The notes beneath the pieces were generated by a model. The model searched no databases. It had not been told where the DNA came from and saw only the letters and a list, made by a program, of their open reading frames with translations. The position numbers were made by a program, and so were the translations under genes. Below, piece by piece: positions 34,307-44,196 of a stretch of 49,172 nt of DNA (its first letter is position 1; each line of letters opens with the position of its first letter). This stretch comes from a virus. The DNA lies in the IMG/VR virus record IMGVR_UViG_3300020188_000013, positions 1-49,172 of that record; one strand, written 5' to 3'.

Positions 34307-34360
34307 TACGGGTCAGGTCCAAAGACGCCCATTGTAAAACGATAGAAATCGCTACTAACT

Positions 34361-34368
34361 TATTTATC
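34361..34368 (-). promoter_or_regulatory. Late promoter octamer for the 3612-residue fibre gene
   Basis: GATAAATA on the minus strand, between the terminator of the upstream fibre gene and the start at 34284. The leader would be about 70 bases and includes a small CGAT/ATCG hairpin. Confidence 0.65.
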
Positions 34369-34395
34369 AAGTTTAAAAAATGGTTACTGTATTCG

Positions 34396-34422
34396 TAAAA
34401 AAAGGGCCATTTAAGGCCCTTT
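34396..34422 (-). terminator. Terminator of the fibre operon
   Basis: An 8-bp stem (34401-34408 with 34415-34422) with a six-base loop is followed on the minus strand by seven T. It is 30 bases after the stop of the 3133-residue gene. Confidence 0.92.
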
Positions 34423-34451
34423 AGTTTTAGTTTTTATTGTTTTCAGTAAAC

Positions 34452-37400
34452 TTAGAATGCGCCACCATCTATAGTATCTGTCCAAACTGGTGTATTATCG
34501 CCGCTGCCGACTACTGTTAGTACTTGGAACGATTCGCTAGTATCACTTGTGCCTGCTGCATCAGTTACTTGAACATCTGTATCTGCATTACCATAAAGTA
34601 TACCATCTGTGGTAAATGTGCTTACACCTGTACCACCATGTGCAACTGCTAGATCATTAGTTAAACTTACTGTTCCAGTTACATGGAAGTCATGATTTAC
34701 AGTTAATGTACCTGTAGCATCACCAATACTAATAGTTGTTGCTGCGCCACCAAAGTTGATAGTTGTAGCAGTATCATTTAACAAGTTAAATGTTGTTTGA
34801 TTTGTGCTCAACACATCGTTGTTGATTGCTAAGTCTGTTGTAAAGGTTGATATATCTTCACTTAAACGTAGTTTCTCAACACCAGATGTTCCACCGATCA
34901 TAGTGCTAAACACCATATCAAAGTCTTCTTGCAGTCCGGTGATATCTTGTGCTATAACATCAATCTGACCTGATGTTTCAAAATTATCATTTGCTGTTTC
35001 AAGTTCAAACTTAATACCTGTACCACTTCCTGCTACCGGAGTACCACTTATACTATGATGTGCAAAAGTCATAGGATACACAATATCATCTGCTGCACTA
35101 TCTGGTGCATTAGTTATAAGTTTTAATCCATCTTGTGCAAGTAATGTGTTTGCTCTAATATCAACAGTATCTGTTGCTAAGTTAGTAAGTTGTAATACAC
35201 CACTGTTGTTGCCACCGATGTACTTTTGTACATGTAGTTCTTCACCTATACCAACACCACCTGCAACAACAACTGCACCACTTTGATAAGTCTGACTTGG
35301 CGTTGTGTTGTTGAACGTTGTTATTACACTACTATCAATGTTAAAGTATGAGTTTCCAATAATAGCACGTTGTGATCCATTTGTAAAGAACTCAAGTTCA
35401 TCGTTGTTAGCACCTGGTGATGTTTCGGGACGTATAAATGTATTTTGATCTACATCTTTAACACCGCCTAGTGAGCCCCAAGCAACGCCGTCGTATCCTT
35501 CAAATACTAACGTATCAGTGTTGAATCGTACTTGTCCTGTTGCTTCTACTGGACGAGCTGCTGTATCACCAACTGGTAGCTGTAAACTTGTAACACTGTC
35601 AATAATAACTATTTCATTATTGATAGTAAGTGTTCCAGATATTGCACCTATGTTAATATTTGTAGCTGCACCAAATGCATCAATGCGTGTAGCATTAGTG
35701 TTGAGTACATTAAAAGTACCAGTTTCGTCTGTAATAATGTTAGTACCATTAACTTGTATGTCTCTATCTGCTATAATATCTCTATCAGCAGTAATATCAA
35801 CACCAGCGTGTATGTTTCTCTGTGCGCTTAGGCCGCCTGTGATTTGTACTGCGCCAGTAACATTATCTGTAGCATCATCGTTGTTTAGTATAATGATATT
35901 TGGAGTTGTTCCAAACTCAACTACTTCCGATCCGTCAGTTGTATCTATTACAATATAGTCACTAACATTTTCGTGTATTCTCAATACATTGGTATTGTTG
36001 TCTGGTAAGTCAATATCAGTTGCGCCGTTGATGTCAATAGTATCAACTGCTCTATCACTACCTAATACAACACTGCCGTCTGCTGTAAAATCAATGCCAA
36101 CATTTAAACTTTTAGCAATGCCGACGCCGCCGTCAATAACAACCGAGCCTGTAGTTGTGCTAGTTGATTCTGTTGTATTTTCAACAAGCAATCCTGGGCG
36201 TATACCAAATGTAATAAGTTCTTCGTCTGTACGTGTGTTAATACTAATAAAGTCTAACGAACCTTCTGTACTAATACTATATGCTTGTAAACTTTCATCT
36301 GGAATATTTAAACTAACATCACCTGTGAATACAATATCACCGTTAACTGTTAAACTACCTTGCACAAGCAAGTCAGGATTAACTGTAAATGTACCTTCTG
36401 CTGCACCCATAATAATCGAAGTAGCATCACCAAATGCATTAATAGTTGTAGCACTTGTGTTCAACAAGTTAAATGCACCTGCTGTATCTGTGCTAATCAC
36501 ATCACCGTTAACATCAAAGTCACCGTTGAGTGTAATATCTCCTTCTACAGTTCCGCCTGTTAGTTTGTTTAAATATCTGTTTTCAACGTATGTACTAACA
36601 GCTTTCTGTGTAGGTGCAGTATTAAAGTCTTGTGTACCAATACTTGAAATTAAGTTTGCATTGTCACTAACTTCTTTAAGTTCTACACCAACCGGAATGC
36701 CGTCTCTAATAAACGGTCCAACACTAGTTAGACCTTTTAGATCAATTTCGTTAGCATTAAGTGTAATACTACCTGTAAGTGCGTTAACACCAAAGAAGTT
36801 ACCAACTCTAAAGTTACCAATTTGGTCAACTGTACCACCTGCAAATACTTTACCATTGCTTGTTTCGATAATCTCTTGTTCAGGAACTGCTGTGCCGCCA
36901 AAGAACGGAAGTGCATTATATGTAACACCGGCGCCAACATATTCAAACGCATGTCCTGAAGTACTAATAGTTGAAACATTATACAAGTATGCTTGCTGTG
37001 TTGTTTCGACACTTATGATACCCGGGAATACTTTAATAGATGCACTACCACCGTATGTTGCATTTAGATCGTTGATTGCAGTTTCAACAATAGTTTCTGT
37101 TGCTCCAACAATAACATTTCTTTCGGTATTGTATATACTACTACCAAGTTCGTGATTATGTCCTACTTCGTGCCAGCCTGTGGTATAACCTTGTATTATA
37201 GATAAGGCAACTCTATCAACTAATAGTTCAATGCTTTGTCCTATTGTAGTATCGGCATCTGGAATAGTTGTAATCTGTGTTGCTGCGTTTCCAAAACTTT
37301 TAGTAACAACTTCGTTGTTTGCAACTTGACGCATTAGATCGCCTAGTTTATAATAACTATATGCACTAACTAGTGTTTGATCAACATTGCCTACTTTAGC

Positions 37401-40400
37401 TGCACCTAATATAGTGCCACTGTAGTATGCTTCGGCTGCTCTACGAGATTGTTTGTTACCACCGTACATTGTATCATATAATACAGCGTCAATAATATAT
37501 CCAGTATCTCTTTCACAAACTTCAATGCCATATTCAAAACCTATTATATTGTCTTGAATATATGTAATAACGCCGTTTTGTATATTTGTTTTTTGTGCAA
37601 GCAATGCATTAGCTGCCGATCTTGTTGTTTGAGGAAGCCAACTAAAGTCTGGATTAACTTCTCCTGGAACACCAACTAATGTATTGTTTTCAATAGCACC
37701 TTTGATAATACCTATTAGGCCAACTGCTGTTGAACTTTCAATACTTGTACCATAAGCACCACCTAAAACTTGTGATTCTGGATTTCCAACAGTTGGAGTT
37801 ACACCAATACCTTCTATACATTTTAAAGCAACATCTTGTAAGTGTGTATATGCTGCAACTGTGTTTGCTCGTTGACTTTCAGGAATATATGCTACTGCTC
37901 CTAAGAAGTATGCATTAGTAGCAATGATTGTTTGTATATTACCTGTGTATAGCAAATCGTATGCTACTGCATCAATAATAAGACCTGTGTCATTTCTACA
38001 ACTTGTTTGGTTGTATGAGAACGCATCATAGTTGTCTTGAAGTTCAGTTATTGTGTTAGCAACAATAGTATCTTTTGCTGCTTCTAAACTTGCAATAGCA
38101 GTTTGTGCGCCAGCAGTTGCCCAAGTAGTATCTGGGTAAACTACAGTTGGAAGATTATCAACACCATCAGTGATAACATTTTGGAATATTGTTAATAGTT
38201 CATCTGCTCTAGTTACTTCAGTTGCTGTTGCAGCGCCCGCAGTTGTATCTTGTACTACACCTGTTTGTTCAGGATCATCGTATAATGTATCAAGTAATAT
38301 ACTTCCAAGTAACGTGTTTACCCATCCTAATGCTGCTGCTGTTTCTGGCTGTTGTCCTACAACTTGACTTACATATCCAACATAGTATGCTTGTGCTGCT
38401 TGGTAAGTAGCACTATTACCGCCATATAGAATGTCATATGTAAGAGCATCAACAATATAACCTGTATCTCTTTCACACTTTGCACTATTAAATGTAAAGC
38501 TTCTTGTAAATGTTTTATTAATAAAGTTAATAACATCTGTTTTATAAAACTCTACTTTTGTAACACTGTTTAGGTCTGCAAAGTCTGTTTGCAGCTCTGC
38601 GGCTGTCCAAGTAATGTCTGTAAGAATATCTGCTGGAATAGAATCTATATTGTTGTTGTTAACAACATCTTCAACTATTTGCAACAAGTCTTGTGCTTCG
38701 CCAGCTGTACCAGCATCAGCTCCTGGATTTGATGTATTTTGTGTTACGCCTACTTGTTCTGTAGATCCGTGTGTAATATTTTGTATAACATCAGATGCTA
38801 CATTTGCCAGTTCGTTAAATGCTGCAACTGTAGCTGCTTGTTGTCCTGCTCCAAGTTGAGAAGCTGCGCCAACAAAATAACTTTCTGCTGCATTTTTAGA
38901 TGCCAGGTTGCCGCGATATATGATATCATAACAAATAGCATCAATGATGTATTTGGTGTCTCTTTCACATTTTGCTGCATCAAATACTAGAAGTGGAAAG
39001 TTATTAGTAACATATGCGCTAGTTTCTTTTGCTAAGAAGTCTCTGTTTGCTTGTAGCTGAGTTACTGCCAACGGATAGTTAGCATTTAATCCACTATCTG
39101 GGAATGTTAACGTATCTGCCGAAGCGTCAGTACTTACAACACCATTGTTAATAATATCAAGTATTTCATTAAATCCTGCAAGTACACGACTTCTAAATGT
39201 TCCTGACAACTGTGTTTCGTTGGTATTAATAGTGTCTCTTAGATATTCAATAGATTTTACTGTTTGTAAAAGTTGTGATCCAACAGCTACCGCAGCATTT
39301 GCTCTTTGATATGCAAGTCCTGCTGTTACTTGATTGAAGTTAGTTCCTATTGCTGCGTCATAACACACAGCTTCAATCATAATACCTACATCTCTAGCAC
39401 ACTTTGCTTCATCATATGTAAAGTTCTGGAAGTTATTTGCAATCCAAATAATAACAGATTCTTTTACATCATCTTTATTACCTTTGATAGTGCTATATGC
39501 TTGTTGTAAAACACTAGTTGACCAAGTAACTGATGGTAGTTGTACCGATGGTAGTCCAGCAATGTTTCCTGCTGTAATAACATCTTCGATGATCTGTACC
39601 AGTCCTGATAGATCATCAACTTCTGTTGAACTTGCTGGAGTTCCGCTAGTATCTTGTACTAAAACGTTGCCTGGGCTATTTTCAACAACTGCTTCGATAA
39701 CAATATCGCCAACAACTTGTCCAAGTCTGTTGTATGCTGCTGCTGTTGCTTCTGCTTCGCCTGCACCTAACTGACTTGCTACTCCAACAAAATATGATTG
39801 TGCTGCTAGTTGCGTTGCACTGTTGCCGCCATATAAAATATCGTGACATAATGCATCAACAATATATCCAACATCTCTTCTACATTTAGTTGCATCATAG
39901 CTTAGTAATGGATAGTTAGCAGTAATCCATCTAATGATTTCTTCTTGGATATATGCTTTGTTGGCAATCAACTGATCTTTTGCTTCAACAGCGTTTGTTG
40001 ATGGTAGCGTTCCAGGTGTTGGAAATACTAATGCATCTGCTGCATCGTCTGTACTGATATTTCCGTTTTCTAAAATATCAATAATCTCATCCATTGCAGA
40101 TTCAGCTCTTGGTTCTGCTGTGTCGCTTAATCCAAGTTTTACTATTTCTTTTTTAAGCTCTCTTAGTGCTCCTGATGTTTGTATTAGCTGATCATCTTGT
40201 AAATCTGCGCTACTTGCTCTTTGATATGCAAGACCAGCTGTTACACTGTTATAGTTTGTTCCTAGTGCAACATCAAGTGCAACAGCATCCATTATTAACC
40301 CAATATCTCTTTCACACTTTTCTTGATTGTATGTAAAGTCTTTGTAGTTATTTGTAATAAATGTTGCTGCTTCTTTTTGTAAGAATGCTCGGTTTGCTAC

Positions 40401-43400
40401 CATTTGATCTTTTGCATTGATCTGCCCAGTAGTTGCACCAGTTGGGTTGGTCCATGTTAATGTATCTGCAAATCCAATGCCGTTTGTAACAATATCAACT
40501 ACTTCGTCAAATGCTGCGCCTACGGCTGTTTGTGTTGTTGCATCACTAGCTGTTGCTGTACTTGCTTCGCCTTTGGCAAAGTTAATAGCTGCTAGTGTTT
40601 CTGTTAGCTGATCCGATAATACTGCTCCGGCATTTACTCTTAGATATGCTAGTCCGTTGGTTACACTGTTGTAGTTCGTTCCAAGCAATGCATCGTATCC
40701 GGCACCTGAAATAATCAGTCCTGTGTCTCTTTCGCATTTAGCTTGATCATATACAAAGTTGTTAGCATTAATGTATGCAATAACTTCTTCTGTTAAAAAG
40801 GCTTTGTTTGCAACAAACTGCGAATGTGCGTCAATAAGTGCATCAGCTGCTGGACCTGGTTCTGGATATTCTCTGCCTTCACTCGGTAGTTGGTTAAACT
40901 CAATAATATCAAATATATTATCAAATAAGTCAGATACCTTATTCTGGAATGCTGCTTCACCGTTTGCTGCTGCTACAGTCAAACGCTTTGCTTCTCTTAG
41001 TGCAATAATGGTTGCAGGCTTTTGTTCGCCATTTAAGTAAGCAACATTTGCACGATTGTAAGCTAGTCCTGCTGTAATACTGTTTTGGTTTGTTCCAAGT
41101 TGTGCGTCTCTATATACTGCATCAACCATATATCCAACATCTCTTTTACATTTTTCTTCGTTGTAGGTTAGTGTTGGATTGTTGACTAAGTTATATGCTA
41201 TTGCATCTGCAATAATAGTTGAGATAACCGAAAGAAGTTTATTCGAAGCATTTACTTGTCCTGCTGGCTCATTTTCTGTGTTCGGATAAGATTTAGTAGG
41301 TAAGCCAGCAACACTTTGTGCATCAATAACACTTTCAACTATTTGCACTAATCCGTCTAATAATGTAGCTTCGATTTGTGTAGCATCACCGCTTGTAAAA
41401 TCTTGTGTTTCTGCATTACCTGATGTTTTTGTAACACTAAGTCCTCTGATAATACGTTGTACAATAAATCTTACTCTTGCAAATGAATCTTCAAATGCTT
41501 GTTGATTTGTATTAGTAAAGTTACTCCAAGTTACACTTTTAAAGAACCATGTTGTTTCTTGTACTGTTGCATTGTTACCACCATATAAAATATCATATGA
41601 AAGAGCATCAACAAAGTTTTCAACATATGCTTCCCATTCTGATGCAGTATAAGTTAGTGTACTATCAAGAGTATCTAGGTAAGCAATAAACTCTGCAACA
41701 ATAAAATCTTTGTTTGCTTGTAAATGATCTTTTGCATCAATACCGTTTTGTGTAACACCAACACTTTCTGCATATGTAGGCAAAATACCTGTACTATCAC
41801 CATCGTCAACTACATTAATAATAATATCAAATGCTTCATTGACTCTAGTTACCGAAGTAGGATCTGTGTTAACTTCTGTATATCCTAATACTAACGATCT
41901 TAAATAAGCAAAACTTGAAACATAAAGATTTTTAAATCTTGTTCTTGATCTAAATTCTTTTGCTTGTCTAACTATAACATGGTCGCCACCTGTAGCAACA
42001 TAATAAGAAAGAGCAGTTAAGAATACTGTCATATCTTCGTCAAACCAGGCTTGATTATAACTTAGTTCTGTAAACTGATCATTAATATAAGCAGTTAGTT
42101 CTGCAATAATAAAGTCTCTATTTTCTAGAATATTATTTTTTGCTTCAATGATTTCGCCATCTATACTACTTAAATCATTAAACGAGGATTCGATCTGATC
42201 TCCAACAAATGGAATGCCAGTACTATCACCTGCTGCAAGTGTGCTAGTAACAATATTAAATCGTTGATCAAGTTCCTCTTTCATTGCAAGATTTGAAGTT
42301 AACGCTTTCATTTCGTCACGTGTTGCTTCTAATGCATATATAGTAGGAGCAAGTTGATCAAGAATAACTTTAGTAGAAGTAGCTCTTAAATAACTTTGTG
42401 CTGCTGTAGTTGTTTGATAATATGTACCCATAACAATGTCACTAGTTAGTGCATCTATAATACGTCTAACATCGCGTTCGCAGGTTTCTTGATTATATAC
42501 AAAAGGTTGTTCTGCAATAGTATTTGAAGTAATATAATAAAATGTGTCGTCGCCGTCAAACTTAATAACAGAACCAGTTTGTGGTTTGTCTCGCAAACTT
42601 GAAATAGAAATCGTAGAGTTTGTTCTTAGATTTACTGTTCCAGTTGCCTGTAGTGTGGCACCGCCACCTGTAAATGTAATAGTTGGAACACTTTTGTATC
42701 CACTACCATTGTCGCTAATACTAACTGCTGCAAGTTCGCCTGTAGTTAAATCAACTTGTGCTGTAGCAACTGCTGTTGTTCCGCTTAGTGCTTCTGGCGC
42801 ACTGATAGTTACTGTAGGTGTACTAGTGTATCCAGTTCCTGCAAAAGATAATGTTACACTGCCTACTGTCGAATAATAGTCTTCGTCGGCTGTTGCAGTA
42901 GTATATGCTACCGGATAGTATCCATCTGCTACAACACCATTTGTGCCAAAGTCACTAACACTGTTTGAAATACTTAAATATCCACCTTTGGTGGTTAAGA
43001 AACCTGTGCTACAGAAAACCGAGAAGCAACTAACAATCTGTGTATAACCAAAGTTAGTAACATGGAACCCAATGCCCCCTTGTGAAATCTGTGTAAAAGC
43101 ATCTGCAACAAAACTGAATACAAGTGATGCTGGGTCATAATCATCGCCATCGACTAAAAGACCACCGCCGCCACCGTTTGGGTTAATTTGTTTTTCTAGT
43201 GGAACATTTGGGTTATCTGCCAACAATATTGGCTTTGCACCTGGTGTGATTCCTTCGATTTGAACAGTTTCAAAAGGAATAAATTCAGTACCATCGTTCA
43301 GCCAAGGACCGTTCATATTAGTACAGTTTTGTACATATGGTGATGTTGTAACAAGTGCGCCTGGGCGTATTCTTGCACACCAACCTGGCGCACGTAATCC

Positions 43401-43853
43401 TCTAAATGTTATCTGATACAAATAACACGCATTGCCCATAAGGAAGAAATCCGATGTAGGATTCTTCGGAAACACTCTAGTATTTCTAAGTTCGCCTTGT
43501 CCAGTAACAGTAACAAAATCTCTCAATGTTATTGGATTGTTTTCATAGTAGTCGCCTGGCGCAACAATAATAGTTGAACCAATCGGAGCTACTTCTGATG
43601 CACGTTTTATACTAGCAAATGCGCCATTTTTATCTGCACTTCTACCATCATTGTCGTCATTTCCATCTTCAGTAACATAATATACGTTAGTAACCTTTGG
43701 ACCAGTTGTATCACCTGTGGTGATCATGTTGGCATTTACACGAAACTCCTTGCCCTCGGCAAGGTTCATTTCCATGTCGCCATCAGATGTGAGAATAAAG
43801 GTTTTATCCCCTATTTTTCTGCTATGTATCGACTGTCTTTTAATATAACTCAT
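34452..43853 (-). CDS. Giant fibre/virion protein with 12 cysteine-containing repeats
   Basis: 3133 residues. Residues ~55-330 form a beta-helix-like domain (VYYVTEDGNDDNDGRSADK, then IIVAPGDYYENNPITL) closely paralleling the one in the 3612-residue protein. From about residue 445 to 2150 a helical unit recurs about 12 times with the core Y-N-x-x-K-C-x-R-D-x-G-x-I-x-D-A-x-x-Y-D-x-x-x-G-x-N. It comes in two flavours, ending GLAYxRA or AAxSYFVG. The region from 2300 on is beta repeats (TTINAFGDATSIIMGAA, TGAVQITGGLSAQRN) like other long fibres. No S74 chaperone is seen at the C-terminus. The start directly follows the previous stop (TAA-ATG). Probably a side or long tail fibre; which part touches the host is unknown. 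Confidence 0.85.
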   Translation of the reverse strand: MSYIKRQSIHSRKIGDKTFILTSDGDMEMNLAEGKEFRVNANMITTGDTTGPKVTNVYYVTEDGNDDNDGRSADKNGAFASIKRASEVAPIGSTIIVAPGDYYENNPITLRDFVTVTGQGELRNTRVFPKNPTSDFFLMGNACYLYQITFRGLRAPGWCARIRPGALVTTSPYVQNCTNMNGPWLNDGTEFIPFETVQIEGITPGAKPILLADNPNVPLEKQINPNGGGGGLLVDGDDYDPASLVFSFVADAFTQISQGGIGFHVTNFGYTQIVSCFSVFCSTGFLTTKGGYLSISNSVSDFGTNGVVADGYYPVAYTTATADEDYYSTVGSVTLSFAGTGYTSTPTVTISAPEALSGTTAVATAQVDLTTGELAAVSISDNGSGYKSVPTITFTGGGATLQATGTVNLRTNSTISISSLRDKPQTGSVIKFDGDDTFYYITSNTIAEQPFVYNQETCERDVRRIIDALTSDIVMGTYYQTTTAAQSYLRATSTKVILDQLAPTIYALEATRDEMKALTSNLAMKEELDQRFNIVTSTLAAGDSTGIPFVGDQIESSFNDLSSIDGEIIEAKNNILENRDFIIAELTAYINDQFTELSYNQAWFDEDMTVFLTALSYYVATGGDHVIVRQAKEFRSRTRFKNLYVSSFAYLRSLVLGYTEVNTDPTSVTRVNEAFDIIINVVDDGDSTGILPTYAESVGVTQNGIDAKDHLQANKDFIVAEFIAYLDTLDSTLTYTASEWEAYVENFVDALSYDILYGGNNATVQETTWFFKSVTWSNFTNTNQQAFEDSFARVRFIVQRIIRGLSVTKTSGNAETQDFTSGDATQIEATLLDGLVQIVESVIDAQSVAGLPTKSYPNTENEPAGQVNASNKLLSVISTIIADAIAYNLVNNPTLTYNEEKCKRDVGYMVDAVYRDAQLGTNQNSITAGLAYNRANVAYLNGEQKPATIIALREAKRLTVAAANGEAAFQNKVSDLFDNIFDIIEFNQLPSEGREYPEPGPAADALIDAHSQFVANKAFLTEEVIAYINANNFVYDQAKCERDTGLIISGAGYDALLGTNYNSVTNGLAYLRVNAGAVLSDQLTETLAAINFAKGEASTATASDATTQTAVGAAFDEVVDIVTNGIGFADTLTWTNPTGATTGQINAKDQMVANRAFLQKEAATFITNNYKDFTYNQEKCERDIGLIMDAVALDVALGTNYNSVTAGLAYQRASSADLQDDQLIQTSGALRELKKEIVKLGLSDTAEPRAESAMDEIIDILENGNISTDDAADALVFPTPGTLPSTNAVEAKDQLIANKAYIQEEIIRWITANYPLLSYDATKCRRDVGYIVDALCHDILYGGNSATQLAAQSYFVGVASQLGAGEAEATAAAYNRLGQVVGDIVIEAVVENSPGNVLVQDTSGTPASSTEVDDLSGLVQIIEDVITAGNIAGLPSVQLPSVTWSTSVLQQAYSTIKGNKDDVKESVIIWIANNFQNFTYDEAKCARDVGIMIEAVCYDAAIGTNFNQVTAGLAYQRANAAVAVGSQLLQTVKSIEYLRDTINTNETQLSGTFRSRVLAGFNEILDIINNGVVSTDASADTLTFPDSGLNANYPLAVTQLQANRDFLAKETSAYVTNNFPLLVFDAAKCERDTKYIIDAICYDIIYRGNLASKNAAESYFVGAASQLGAGQQAATVAAFNELANVASDVIQNITHGSTEQVGVTQNTSNPGADAGTAGEAQDLLQIVEDVVNNNNIDSIPADILTDITWTAAELQTDFADLNSVTKVEFYKTDVINFINKTFTRSFTFNSAKCERDTGYIVDALTYDILYGGNSATYQAAQAYYVGYVSQVVGQQPETAAALGWVNTLLGSILLDTLYDDPEQTGVVQDTTAGAATATEVTRADELLTIFQNVITDGVDNLPTVVYPDTTWATAGAQTAIASLEAAKDTIVANTITELQDNYDAFSYNQTSCRNDTGLIIDAVAYDLLYTGNIQTIIATNAYFLGAVAYIPESQRANTVAAYTHLQDVALKCIEGIGVTPTVGNPESQVLGGAYGTSIESSTAVGLIGIIKGAIENNTLVGVPGEVNPDFSWLPQTTRSAANALLAQKTNIQNGVITYIQDNIIGFEYGIEVCERDTGYIIDAVLYDTMYGGNKQSRRAAEAYYSGTILGAAKVGNVDQTLVSAYSYYKLGDLMRQVANNEVVTKSFGNAATQITTIPDADTTIGQSIELLVDRVALSIIQGYTTGWHEVGHNHELGSSIYNTERNVIVGATETIVETAINDLNATYGGSASIKVFPGIISVETTQQAYLYNVSTISTSGHAFEYVGAGVTYNALPFFGGTAVPEQEIIETSNGKVFAGGTVDQIGNFRVGNFFGVNALTGSITLNANEIDLKGLTSVGPFIRDGIPVGVELKEVSDNANLISSIGTQDFNTAPTQKAVSTYVENRYLNKLTGGTVEGDITLNGDFDVNGDVISTDTAGAFNLLNTSATTINAFGDATSIIMGAAEGTFTVNPDLLVQGSLTVNGDIVFTGDVSLNIPDESLQAYSISTEGSLDFISINTRTDEELITFGIRPGLLVENTTESTSTTTGSVVIDGGVGIAKSLNVGIDFTADGSVVLGSDRAVDTIDINGATDIDLPDNNTNVLRIHENVSDYIVIDTTDGSEVVEFGTTPNIIILNNDDATDNVTGAVQITGGLSAQRNIHAGVDITADRDIIADRDIQVNGTNIITDETGTFNVLNTNATRIDAFGAATNINIGAISGTLTINNEIVIIDSVTSLQLPVGDTAARPVEATGQVRFNTDTLVFEGYDGVAWGSLGGVKDVDQNTFIRPETSPGANNDELEFFTNGSQRAIIGNSYFNIDSSVITTFNNTTPSQTYQSGAVVVAGGVGIGEELHVQKYIGGNNSGVLQLTNLATDTVDIRANTLLAQDGLKLITNAPDSAADDIVYPMTFAHHSISGTPVAGSGTGIKFELETANDNFETSGQIDVIAQDITGLQEDFDMVFSTMIGGTSGVEKLRLSEDISTFTTDLAINNDVLSTNQTTFNLLNDTATTINFGGAATTISIGDATGTLTVNHDFHVTGTVSLTNDLAVAHGGTGVSTFTTDGILYGNADTDVQVTDAAGTSDTSESFQVLTVVGSGDNTPVWTDTIDGGAF
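37480..42520 (-). repeat. Twelve-copy protein repeat array in the giant fibre gene
   Basis: Coding repeat. Copies are recognised by the K-C-x-R-D core and the following D-A-x-x-Y-D. Copies 2 and 3 have lost the Cys-x-Arg-Asp core (FDEDM, EWEAYV). Spacing is mostly 100-180 residues. Boundaries are approximate. Confidence 0.75.
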
Positions 43854-44186
43854 TTACACTTCCAAATAACTTAATGTTGCTGATAGATTTGTTGGCGCTG
43901 CTCCTATTAGCATAACTCTGTCTCCTGCTTCCAATATTAATCGTTCTGCCGAGAATGTAAACGTATCAGCTGCACCAATTTCTAAATCATTTAATATTAA
44001 GTTATCAGTTGTTTTGACTGCACCATTAGGAATAATATGAACATCAACTTTAGTATCATTACTACCTGTTCCGTCATTGAGACCTGTATTACATATTAGC
44101 AGAGTTGTTAATGCAAACTTCTTTTCTGCTGGTACAGTTAAAAGAGTTGTATCTGTTGTTAATATTGCTGCATTTACTATCGCCAT
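43854..44186 (-). CDS. Small beta-rich virion-type protein
   Basis: 110 residues, with no recognised family name. Strand-rich pattern: VNAAILTTDTTLLTVPAEKK, FALTTLLICNTG, KVDVHIIPNG, then SAERLILEAGDRVMLIGA. This looks like a compact beta-sandwich such as fibre-associated or decoration proteins. AAGGAAG precedes the ATG at 44186. It lies between two fibre-like genes in one operon, so a fibre-base or collar role is likely by context. Confidence 0.75.
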   Translation of the reverse strand: MAIVNAAILTTDTTLLTVPAEKKFALTTLLICNTGLNDGTGSNDTKVDVHIIPNGAVKTTDNLILNDLEIGAADTFTFSAERLILEAGDRVMLIGAAPTNLSATLSYLEV

Positions 44187-44196
44187 TGTTTCTTCC

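Noticed and set aside
34285-34332. Upstream ATG for the 3612-residue fibre gene
   Set aside because: No ribosome site there, while the ATG at 34284 has GGAGG and gives a typical fibre N-terminus.
35518-37155. Two plus-strand open frames (146 and 388 residues) opposite the 3133-residue gene
   Set aside because: Same mirror effect: low-complexity Ser/Val/Pro/Thr translations, no promoter or ribosome site, and a well-supported gene on the other strand.
37480-42520. CRISPR-like periodicity
   Set aside because: The repeats are long, diverged, in frame and encode a protein repeat; no short identical repeats with unique spacers.
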